A stretch of DNA of 64,000 bases from Ascaris suum (lineage: Eukaryota; Nematoda; Chromadorea; Rhabditida; Ascarididae), in assembly GCA_013433145.1 (NCBI GenBank), contig CM024169.1:8185817-8249816 (forward strand), read 5' to 3'. Below the pieces are notes generated by a model. It saw only the letters and a program-made list of their open reading frames with translations. It made no database searches and was not told where the DNA came from. A program made the position numbers and the translations under genes. This document shows, in pieces, positions 13,101 to 30,656 of the stretch. Each line of letters begins with the position of its first letter. The first letter of the stretch is position 1.

Positions 13101-16100
13101 CGTTAGACGGTTCAGTGCATCGATAAAAGAGTGTGTCGTATTTGTCGACTCGAAGCACTTTTCCATGTGTTAATATAATTTCCAGGCCGATAGTGACATG
13201 TTAGAATTAGAGCACAACTGCACGAAACAACCTTCTAAGCAAACAACTGCCCCAATTATGAGTATAACTTAGACTTGAGGGGTTTGTTGATGACCACGTG
13301 GAAATACTTTTGAAACCGTTACGTTGCGATGAGTTGTTCCACTTCCGCTTATAAGTGCTTTTAAAGTTTTGCGCATGCACATTAAGGCAGCGTCACGTCG
13401 TGAATAATCACTACGTATCCTTCAAGTCATCAACCTTCAATAGCTTCAGGGATGAAGTTTGGTGAATATTATGTAAAGAATGTGAAGGCAATTTGGCACG
13501 TTTTGTTGCGAATTTGGTGTGGATTTTTTCCACTCAGAGATGCGAGAAGATTTGAGGTCCAAACTCTTGTATGATCAGGTCGCCGGGAGAGGGATCAGCA
13601 CCAAAATTTTTCCCCATAAGAATTTTTCTTTCAGACTGAGTTTCATAGAACAACGCGTTAATAAGAGCGCGATGTTGTCTTTGGATTTTGAGTAACAGCT
13701 TTACCCGATAAAGCCATTATGGGAGCTCCGTCACTCCTCATTCAGGAATCGGCTGCAATCAAATTTAAGAGTTATTGGAAATCGAAAAAAGTGACCCATG
13801 GAAAATAACTGCATCCATTTCTTTCGTATTATAGTATAAAAAGTATCCATGCAATGAGGCAGCAAATCACATAATGAGATTAGCCGTCAGTGGTGTAAAA
13901 TACCGATAATGTGCATAACCTTTTTTGTTTCCGGGAAATTTTTGCGTCAAACGCCATCATCAACCAACAGCAGTCATTGCTCATAATGGTGCTTAACTCC
14001 GAAACTTTCTGTTAGTAAAGAAGCTGTGTACAGCACCGGTCATCTACACCACACCACGATTGTCCAATAATGAGTGATGCCTCTGCTTTATAACAGAAGT
14101 CCCTAAATTTCCACTCGTTTAGCGTTTTGACTGCAAATGACTCATTCTCAGTTTGATGGTTCGTCTACTTTTCGTTTTTTACTGAATTTTATAAATATCT
14201 CGAAAAAATATCTCTCAGATATGTTGCAGGTTGTCGCATTAGAAGAACTATAATGGCCGCATAAGTATTAAATTTAATCTGGTATAAAACAACGTTTCTT
14301 GGAGCCATTTACGCCTCATCGTTGCTTAGGGTTACGCAGCGCGTTTTCATAGAAATAAACGATAACTTATAAAAGACATAATAGAACTAAAACTACGTTG
14401 ACCTGTTTATTGCATTCGGAGCTCTCTGATGGAGCAGGTCTGTATTGCAGCATGATCGCACTGATGAGTATAGATAGCGGTAATATGACTGCTACAAGAA
14501 ATTGTAATAATATTCTTTAATATCCCCAAACCGCCTAATATTTCCAAATAATACCTGTGCATAACGTTACCTTCATAATATGTCAAAATATGTTGCACTT
14601 TAAAGCATTTCATGAAAAAATGTCAGCTACTTATCAATGGTCAGTTTTGTTAGTGAAAATCGTTTGCAGTAATCCGTATTGTTCACACTTCTGCAGTAAA
14701 TTGTTTGCATAAAGAAAGATAAGTGGAAATAAAAGCTCATCAGCGTCTTTTTTATTCCTTGCAAGCATCTATTGATAAAGAAAATAGAACTGAACCATGG
14801 GAGCAAAGCTAATGGAAGGTAACTTCAGACGAGGAAGCTATGCATCCGCTTTCTGCAATCCGACTAATTACATCGACCGTTCGACAATTAAATTCAAAAA
14901 AAAAGTGAGGTGATGATTCATACCTAAGGCAACGAACTGCATCGAACGTACCGAAATGATTCGTTTGGGGAAACAATTAGCTCTGTGTCGCAACCGAACG
15001 CTTCTATAGCAATATTCACTTGGAAGTTTTATGTCGCATTTAATCAGCGACAGCTGCTATAGAAGTTGATGAATTTTGTTTAAATTGAGCTGGAAGAGGG
15101 GTCCTCATAGAAGAAAATGAAGGTCGTAATGTGAAATCGTGATGATGAAATAAAGCGTAAAATTTTTATTGCTTGCGAGCTGAAACTACCGCACAAAGAG
15201 AAACTTACGTTCCCGCGCATAGATATGTTATTGCAACAGTGCGTTTTTTCCTCAAAGGTAGGCATAAAATGAATGCAGCAGAGGGAAATCTATGCAAATA
15301 ACAGGATATAATCATAGTTGAAACAATAATCAAGACTTGGAGCGAACCTCCCAAATATTTAAGTCTCGAAAGTTATAAAATGAAACTGGAATCGGCGATC
15401 AGTCATAAAGACGCCTATAGCTATGTTTCATTTTTTCAAAACCTCAAAGAGTATAGTATGTCCAACAGTTTGATGTAGCTCCGACAATGCAGAAACCAAT
15501 TTCAGATTGGAAACTAATGCCAGTGAAAAACTCCGTGCTAGGAAGTTTGCAGAAAATTTTTGTCGTGCGCCAAAATTTGCAAAAATAGGCTAAAAATGGA
15601 AAATACTGTAGAAAAGGCATTTTTTGCAACTTATCACAAGAGAGTGAAATCGACAAACACCATAAATGGATTATTTCAAAAACACTAATGAGCGCAAAAC
15701 GAAAACGGAAAGAACTTTGGAAGAGACTGAAAGAATTTCAAAGCAGTTTGAAAATGAAACAGAGAAATTGCTAGGAAAGCAAAGAGCAGGAAATACCGTT
15801 CTTTCGATATCCCATCGGCTTCTGGTCGATCCGCGTCCATAACCAACTCCTTTGTGTGCCATAAAAATGCTTGAATTCCGCCTTTGTGTGCGTCGACGCT
15901 TTTCTACGTCGGTTCCAGAGTCCACTCTATAATAATTACTTTTGGGAAAAAACTGTTTAAGACCTGCTCCAAGAGGTGCAGTTTTTCATTGGGAATGCTG
16001 AAATGCCGGAAAGACCGGAATTCATTTTGACGAATTCTTTGAAGAATTCAAATGCCATGAGTTTCCTATTGGAAATCCCTTATCGGTTTGAAAAGTTGGT

Positions 16101-19100
16101 TTAACTGGTTCCTTATCCGGTTGTAAGAAGTTGAACTTCTAGAGGAAACTTTCTGATATCGGCGGTGGCACTTGCATGGTGGCACTGACCAATTTTTAAT
16201 ACATCTTAGGAGAGCATTTAATAGATTTGAGGAAGCGTTGCAGAAAAAATTTGTAAAAGAGCAGTAAAATAACTGTCAGAAGGGGGCAGGGGGAAAACCC
16301 GTGGATGGTGATTAGAGGCCTTGTGGTAAAGTTGCTTTGTTTCATCGACAAAAAAGAGCTTTAAAAATCGGAACACTTCCCAAGCAGAATGTATCTGAAT
16401 GCAAAGTCAAAGGTAACATAGTAAGCCGAGGAATGGCGGATGTGATGCAGAGTTGTTGCTGCCTCATAAAAATGAACTAGCAAACTATTTTATAGCCGTT
16501 CAAACTCACTTCTAAGCCATTCGTAGAGCTTATCTTCGAAAATTCTTGTTTTGCATTGTGGCTAGCAAGTGAATAAAATCACTGTGAACAAAGCGGAAAT
16601 AGCAGCAATTCGTTAATTGATTTCTTTTGGTGAGTTTCATGTTGTGAAGCACTGAAATGGTCGAAGGCGGGATGCTGCAATTTCTTTATCGCTAACTTCA
16701 AAAACATTCGAAACATGATGTGGGCATAAAATGTAGCATACCTTTGTCCTCTGTCGACGCTACCACAATCGGCGATCATCTCGCACAATCTTCGAACGAC
16801 GCCTGCTCGAAACAATTGCAACTTCTCTTCTGATGTGCTATCGTTTATTATCCTTTAAGCAAAGGCCTTTTAATTATAACTTAGTTGTTTACTTCGTTAC
16901 TTTTTGAGAACATGAATGTGAAGTGAAGTTTTTGAAATTTATAGATCCGTCGACGACAGTATCACACAATGAAGTGAAATTCTTTGATGGGCTGGAAATT
17001 TGTTACCTCGTTTGGAGTTTATGTTAATTAGTTGGCTGAAAATTATGCAAAAAATCTTTTTCGAGTGTTTTTTCAATTTTTAAGGAAAGGAGATTCTAAG
17101 GAATTTTATATTTACTTAGCAGTTAGTCTAATCGTAAAGCTTATCCCACGGAAGTTTCTATTTTGTCTTGTGACTTGCAAATGAATGCAGCCAACTTGAA
17201 CAAGACATGTTAATGAAAAAGAACGATCAGTGATAATGAAATACCTAATCCAATGATAGTTTCCTGTTGGTATGCCTCAGTAAGTGATACCATAGGTGTT
17301 GAATGTTTTTTATTGTCTATCCGAACCAATAGATAGCTTCAATCCTAATAAAGGTAATGTGCAATTGCAGAAAGATTTTTCTGTCGTCGGTTTCATTTAA
17401 AGTGAAGTGCGTGGCCGAACATAGCCGTCAATAGGAGCTCCCGGCGATTCATTTATTGGTAATGACATTTGAATCTCATATAATCTACAAAAAATTAACG
17501 GCTGTCGTGACAGCCAAAAAATCTTCGCTTTGTTCACCTGACACGATTCACTAGTGACAGATGGAATTAATCGTCTGTCGATATTGACTCAAACATGAGT
17601 GCTAATGAATTGATTTACTTTTTATACTATTTCACAAGGTTGCATTTATGAAGCGCCATTATTTGTTTGCATTTCAGGCTATCTGTCTGTCTCATCGGCA
17701 GTTTCAACTCCGAAGGCTCTGAGGCGAACTAAATTTAGCAAAATTAATGCACGCTCTCCGTACACTTTTTTACATTGGTTTGCCAACTTGTAAAGGAAAT
17801 GGAGCCATTTAAAGACGCTCGAGAGTGCACGCTTTTTACATCGGCCAGATTAAAGGTTAAGGTGCTTGTGCATTTGTTGAAGCTTCACATGAAATTAAAA
17901 TGCGATTTTCGCACATAATACGCGTGACAACTTGTGAATGTGACTGGTCGTATAAACCGGATATAAGCAGGCATACTTCATCCTTTGCGATATACTATAT
18001 TTGTTGCTGCGTCGGTTGAGGTTTCGCCTCTTTATCGTAATAACTTAATTCGCATTTATAGAGTAACGATAAATAACGTACATTATGCTAGAGTCTTTCA
18101 GCAATATTTCAATCAATTTGTTCAAGAAAGGGCGCTTCTCTAAAGCGAAATAAACTTCAGAATTGTTATTTTGTGCTTATCTTTTCACTTACAACGCTTC
18201 TTTAATTCAGTGAGATCGTCATTTAGCACTCTGATGCCCACTGTCCCTTTCAGGCTGCCATGGAATACAAATATTCCCTAAATTAAGGATAAAGGGTTGC
18301 TTGGATAGAAATTGGTGCTCAAACTCCCTTATTTCCTAAGAATAATATTCGCATTGGTTCAACAGCAATCTAGAAAGAGATATTACAGCATTCCGTTTAC
18401 CGAAACCTTATACTTTTGGATGAAATACCCATTGCCTTCTAATATGCCAAATCAGCTTATGCATCGTTTTACTGATTCCTTCAACGTTAGATTGCAATGT
18501 CATCACTGTTTAAACACCTTATATATAAATGTAACTTGATCATTTTAAAGTCCCATTCAATAAATTGGCAGCCGTCGATCGCATAGAAAAGGCTGAAAAA
18601 GGTAATGAAAGCATAAAACTTTCTAGTAATTCAGCGTTCAGGTTGTATTATTAATGGATCCCTAAATGAGTTGTCGGCTGGATTCTGAACACCATTTGCC
18701 GCAGCGAACATATTCGTGGGCGATAACACGGACGCACTTTTTGTGCTAATTGGAATTGAACAAATTCATTTATTCACCTTATTCAACCAAAGTCTACAAT
18801 TATTCAACAACACAATTATAAAGCGTTCTTGAATTGTTCGATTGCAAAATCCATATTGAAGCATTTCAGCATGACTTTGTCGCTTTCCAACAAACATTCT
18901 TCAAATCATCGTACTTTTACAAGTGGTACTACTTCTTGTGGTTGTCTTGCCTAAGCTGCGAGCATGCAAAAAAATTGAAACAACTTCTAGAAAAACTGCA
19001 TGTATTTGATAAATTGAAAGAAAATAGTGAAGTTTATACTAGTCTGTTCTTCACAACTTATTGAAAAGAGTTGCATTTCAGACCAATCGTTAGAACACTA

Positions 19101-20674
19101 GACTTGGAAACATGGATTTTATGGATTTTAAGAATTTTATGCAATATTTATTGTCCCAAATGAGCACAGATTATTGAACGATTCGATCATCCAATCTAGT
19201 TAAAGGTAAGGAAAGATTGGATAGGGGAAAATTAAACTATGACTTAAGGTGTTCACTAATGCTAGATGAAAGTGAGGATTTTTCTCCACTTGCCACTACA
19301 AGCCTTAATGCGCTTTATCAGATACAATAGCAAGAGATGAGTATGTGCAATATGCGCAGCAGTTTTCCGCTCAAAAATGTTTAGTTTCAAGCTGCATTAC
19401 AATGATATATCATTTTACCAAAAGCGTGCACTTTACTCTAGACGTGGCTTGCTCTCTTTTAGCACTTATTCCACAATACTCTTGAGCCAATTTCATTACC
19501 TTCCATTCGATAGCTTTTTTGATGAACAATTTTAGCACATTGGTATGAAAATTAAACGGCACTAAGAAAACGATTTTGCAATTACTGGAAAAACAGACCG
19601 TGTGAGTTTGAGCATATTGGTGAGTCGAAGAGGCTTCTGATCGAGAAATGCTAGCAAACGTTCGGCGTTTGTTGCTGTATCATCGGGCTCAGGGCTTGAT
19701 GTCGATGATACTGTTGTGCCCATTACCGTTCCACTCAGCAGTTTACCTGTGTGGCGTATCGCTTGCCTTGAACCACAAACAAATGCGGCCAAACGACAGC
19801 GCCCTTTGTCTAGAATTATTTAGTTTATATGATTCAGTGACCTCCTACACCATGTTTCCTCTCTACCAACTTCGAAAAATTTAAATCTAAACATTTGAAA
19901 GAGAGTGGAAACTGTACACACCTTAATTTAGCTGACCTTTTCTTTCCTACTGGTCGGGGGTTCAAAAAAGACGACTCTTTCGTAACAAAGTTTGCACAGG
20001 TGGTTGCGTCAGTGAAGATATGAAAGCATTATTCCGCACATTTATTATTTGTTCGTAACTCGTGAAATTGATTGATGAGGTGAGTAAATTGCAAAAACAA
20101 TGCCAACTGCTCTCGAATTTTTCCACTCGTTTATCTCTATCATAAGCTTGCATGGCTTTTAGAAGGGGAGTACCGATTCTTATATAGCATTTAAAATAGT
20201 AGTATCCACATCGTCCCGAAAGCAGTTGTTGCAATAAGATGATTTATGTTTAAAGTCGTCGGTTTCTTTACTTTTACTGCTGTGGCCGATCATCACAAGA
20301 TTTGAGTTGAATGAACACAACCTCTGCAAATTACTAAAGCAAAAAAAAAAACATAAAGGAAGAATGAGGGGGAGTCGTATACGCAAAATCCGTATCAAAT
20401 CAGAGGAAGCAGAGGAAGAAAAGAAGGAGAAAGAAGATGTTAAATGAATATGCGAGAGCAGTCATAATATAGAATAAGATAAAATAGAGGAAAATAAAAT
20501 AATATGATGGTTAACACCATCGTAATTTAGTTTATTCATTTAAATATCTTCAATATTCATGTTTAATTCGTATTTCATGTCATCACTTTAAGCAGCTTTC
20601 TCATTTTTCAGTAATTTTGGCATAATTGAACCATTTTTCTCACTCACCTTCTCGAAATAAATAATTTGCGACAT
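412..20674 (-). CDS. ubc-17: UBC-17-type (BIRC6/BRUCE C-terminal) ubiquitin-conjugating enzyme, 12 exons, 3' end off window
   Basis: Gene-level entry. The joined exons encode about 610 residues homologous to the C-terminal part of animal BIRC6 (BRUCE/Apollon), an E2/E3 hybrid that loads ubiquitin on an active-site Cys. BIRC6 is about 4,800 residues with an N-terminal BIR domain. Here the reading frame starts at an ATG (20674) only about 490 codons before the E2 core, so there is no BIR domain. From memory, C. elegans UBC-17 is about 730 residues and has the same architecture, which fits about 120 residues missing beyond position 412. Order: N-terminal helical region (exons 1-9), UBC fold (10-12). 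All eleven junctions keep phase, and residues flanking most junctions align with BIRC6 without gaps. Introns run from about 320 bp to 5.4 kb. Family identity is very secure; exons 1-2 and the exon 3/4 junction are the weakest parts. Confidence 0.9.
580..2472. other. UBC-17-like intron 11
   Basis: AT-rich intron with no convincing coding sequence. Contains copy A of an interspersed repeat (core 2316-2344) and a CA/CATA-rich stretch around 2350-2385. Confidence 0.6.
2316..2344 (+). repeat. Interspersed repeat, copy A (core)
   Basis: The 29-bp core reads gtagtcgctgagtggaaact... and differs from copy B (4284-4312) at three positions. Similarity continues loosely on both sides (an AAATTTC-type stretch before, CAGACA/ACGC words after), suggesting an old element rather than chance. 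Confidence 0.45.
2473..2653 (-). CDS. ubc-17: UBC-17-like exon 11: catalytic cysteine
   Basis: 60 full codons (atttcag|T ... ATACAG|gttggt). Contains [20 protein letters not shown], where the final Cys (residue 31 of the exon) is the ubiquitin thioester site, followed by [17 protein letters not shown]. As in BIRC6, the canonical E2 HPN motif is replaced by FNPNLY. Confidence 0.98.
2654..5399. other. UBC-17-like intron 10
   Basis: 2.7-kb intron. Contains repeat copy B and short polypurine and polypyrimidine runs (for example around 4915-4960). Several 60-130 codon open frames occur (4524-4922 is the longest) but none has splice signals or family resemblance. Confidence 0.55.
4284..4312 (+). 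repeat. Interspersed repeat, copy B (core)
   Basis: Core gtagtcactgaatggaaact..., three mismatches from copy A. Upstream gcaaaattttagagcttc also resembles the reverse complement of copy C near 17.7 kb. Confidence 0.45.
5400..5568 (-). CDS. ubc-17: UBC-17-like exon 10: start of UBC fold
   Basis: 55 full codons (ttatag|CG ... ACCAG|gtttca). [20 protein letters not shown] is the first helix of the E2 domain. [18 protein letters not shown] sequence follows ([20 protein letters not shown]), a near-exact match to human VLITGPADTPYANGCFEFDV. Confidence 0.97.
5569..6764. other. UBC-17-like intron 9
   Basis: AT-rich intron. The open frame at 6534-6764 runs out of exon 9 past its donor. Nothing else noted. 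Confidence 0.55.
6765..6871 (-). CDS. ubc-17: UBC-17-like exon 9
   Basis: 35 full codons, too short to appear as a long ORF (aattcag|G ... GATCG|gtgagt). [18 protein letters not shown] corresponds to human EDEDGKLGFKVNYHY. Asn- and Arg-rich residues then match the ANSAARARR run that leads into the E2 domain. Confidence 0.9.
7122..7191. repeat. (TA)n microsatellite
   Basis: About 35 uninterrupted TA units inside the 480-bp intron between exons 9 and 8 of the UBC-17-like gene. Confidence 0.98.
7353..7564 (-). CDS. ubc-17: UBC-17-like exon 8
   Basis: 70 codons plus two bases (ctgcag|GTA ... TACAG|gttggc). [13 protein letters not shown] aligns with human EIVYAATTSL. The C-terminal [20 protein letters not shown] aligns with EKYVAVMKKLQFDTFE. 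Probably helical, just upstream of the UBC fold. Confidence 0.9.
7565..8676. other. UBC-17-like intron 7
   Basis: Intron between exons 7 and 8. Pyrimidine-rich tract at about 8163-8205 on the plus strand. The open frames on the minus strand (7947-8162, 8393-8641) lack splice signals and homology. Confidence 0.5.
8677..8892 (-). CDS. ubc-17: UBC-17-like exon 7
   Basis: 72 codons, phase 0 (ttatag|GCA ... TCGGAG|gtgagc). Opens with [20 protein letters not shown], matching human ALLELLRAIASCAAMVPLLL. The human linker that follows (about 40 residues) is mostly absent here, so the nematode protein is more compact. Confidence 0.92.
8893..10135. other. UBC-17-like intron 6
   Basis: Non-coding as far as I can see. 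A C/T-rich tract lies at about 9006-9062 on the plus strand, with a second CT-rich stretch near 9505-9550. Confidence 0.5.
10136..10381 (-). CDS. ubc-17: UBC-17-like exon 6
   Basis: 82 codons, phase 0 at both ends (tttaccag|GTG ... TACCAG|gttaat). Begins [10 protein letters not shown], matching human LTKQRLEEEH with no gap after exon 5. It ends with [21 protein letters not shown], the counterpart of human SSYLRNDSVLDMARHVPLYR. Predicted all-helical. Confidence 0.92.
10382..15796. other. UBC-17-like intron 5 (5.4 kb)
   Basis: Largest intron of the gene. It carries, on the opposite strand, the candidate secreted-peptide exons described separately. Because the flanking protein residues align with human BIRC6 without a gap, no conserved minus-strand exon is missing here. 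The rest appears non-coding. Confidence 0.6.
12200..13272 (+). CDS. Possible small secreted peptide gene nested in UBC-17-like intron (2 exons)
   Basis: Exon 1 is 12200-12241: ATG encoding [14 protein letters not shown], a good signal-peptide core, ending at a perfect donor (TTC|gtaagtgaa). Exon 2 is 13186-13272: after a strong acceptor (taatttccag|GCC) it reads [15 protein letters not shown]..., 28 codons, then TAG. Phase 0 on both sides. The join places Ala-Asp after the hydrophobic core, a plausible signal-peptidase site, and would give a mature peptide of about 27 residues with one Cys. An N-x-T sequon (NCT) is present. It lies antisense to a UBC-17-like intron. No family recognised, and further exons are possible (ATGA|gtataa is a potential donor). 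Against: the antisense frame of exon 1 is also open, and very short genes are easily imagined. Confidence 0.35.
15797..15926 (-). CDS. ubc-17: UBC-17-like exon 5 (glycine-rich signature)
   Basis: Acceptor attatag|A, donor AACG|gtattt; 43 codons. A basic stretch is followed by [19 protein letters not shown], a clear match to the BIRC6 signature WAKGTGFGTGSTASGWDVE. Ends in phase 0 exactly where the next exon resumes the alignment. Confidence 0.9.
15927..16741. other. UBC-17-like intron 4
   Basis: Intron of about 0.8 kb with nothing recognisable on either strand. Confidence 0.55.
16742..16852 (-). CDS. ubc-17: UBC-17-like exon 4
   Basis: Starts after ttaaag|G and ends CAAAG|gtatgc: 36 codons including [19 protein letters not shown]. 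This aligns with the helical human BIRC6 segment ALEIGALHLILVCLSALS. Split Arg codons are shared at both ends with the neighbouring exons. Confidence 0.75.
17680..17745 (-). repeat. Interspersed repeat, copy C (inverted)
   Basis: On the minus strand it contains gttgaaactgccgatgagac followed by agacag, and gctaaatttagttcgcc upstream. Both resemble the words bracketing the core of copies A and B. More diverged than those two. Confidence 0.35.
18193..18277 (-). CDS. Candidate alternative UBC-17-like exon
   Basis: Bounded by taatttag|GGA and CGTT|gtaagt; 28 codons plus one base. The frame opens [20 protein letters not shown] and ends DLTELKKR. It would join an alternative donor at 19586 in phase 0. 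No phase-compatible acceptor was found directly into exon 4 (the split codon would be a stop), so another exon would be required. No counterpart in human BIRC6. Confidence 0.22.
19599..19809 (-). CDS. ubc-17: UBC-17-like exon 3
   Basis: Acceptor attctag|AC. 69 full codons with a Ser/Thr/Pro-rich middle and then [20 protein letters not shown]. The preferred donor (ACACG|gtctgt) keeps phase with exon 4. A better-looking donor (CCA|gtaatt, exon end 19586) would add SVFP, which resembles human RSLFS but then needs extra exons; one candidate lies at 18193-18277. The 3' boundary is therefore uncertain. Confidence 0.7.
20272..20323 (-). CDS. ubc-17: UBC-17-like exon 2
   Basis: Acceptor ttgcag|AGG and donor AAAA|gtaaag give 17 codons plus one base ([17 protein letters not shown]). 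The split codon completes as Asn with exon 3. The junction reads [17 protein letters not shown], which aligns with the human BIRC6 stretch KERKHAQCLLRLVLGV. An open frame continues past this donor to a stop, so the boundary rests on phase and alignment. Confidence 0.55.
20396..20440 (+). repeat. Polypurine tract
   Basis: Almost pure A/G run (agaggaagcagaggaagaaa and on) in intron 1 of the UBC-17-like gene; on the sense strand it is a polypyrimidine run. Confidence 0.8.
20648..20674 (-). CDS. ubc-17: UBC-17-like exon 1 (start codon)
   Basis: Nine codons, MSQIIYFEK, then a strong donor (AAG|gtgagtgag). The ATG is preceded four bases upstream by an AG (ctgaaag|TAAA), as expected if the message is trans-spliced to a spliced leader, though this is inference. 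Phase 0 joins exon 2. The start is supported by the final length agreeing with nematode UBC-17. No closer in-frame ATG precedes the conserved part. Confidence 0.5.
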
Positions 20675-30587
<9,913 letters not shown>

Positions 30588-30656
30588 ATGAATATCTATA
30601 AAAATCTGTTGGAGCAGCCAGGCACTATAGAAACTTTGCTATTTACATATATCAAA
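30588..30656 (+). CDS. Unknown plus-strand gene, exon 1
   Basis: 23 codons from ATG (MNIYKNLLEQPGTIETLLFT...) to AAA|gtaagtgac, a near-perfect donor. Upstream ttaatattctcag lies 27 bases before the ATG. Confidence 0.35.

Larger units (their letters stand above)
16853..19598. other. UBC-17-like intron 3
   Basis: 2.7-kb intron holding repeat copy C and one coding-like minus-strand stretch (18193-18277). A plus-strand open frame at 18834-19064 has coding-like composition (Lys/Leu-rich end) but no splice signals or recognised homologue. Confidence 0.45.
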
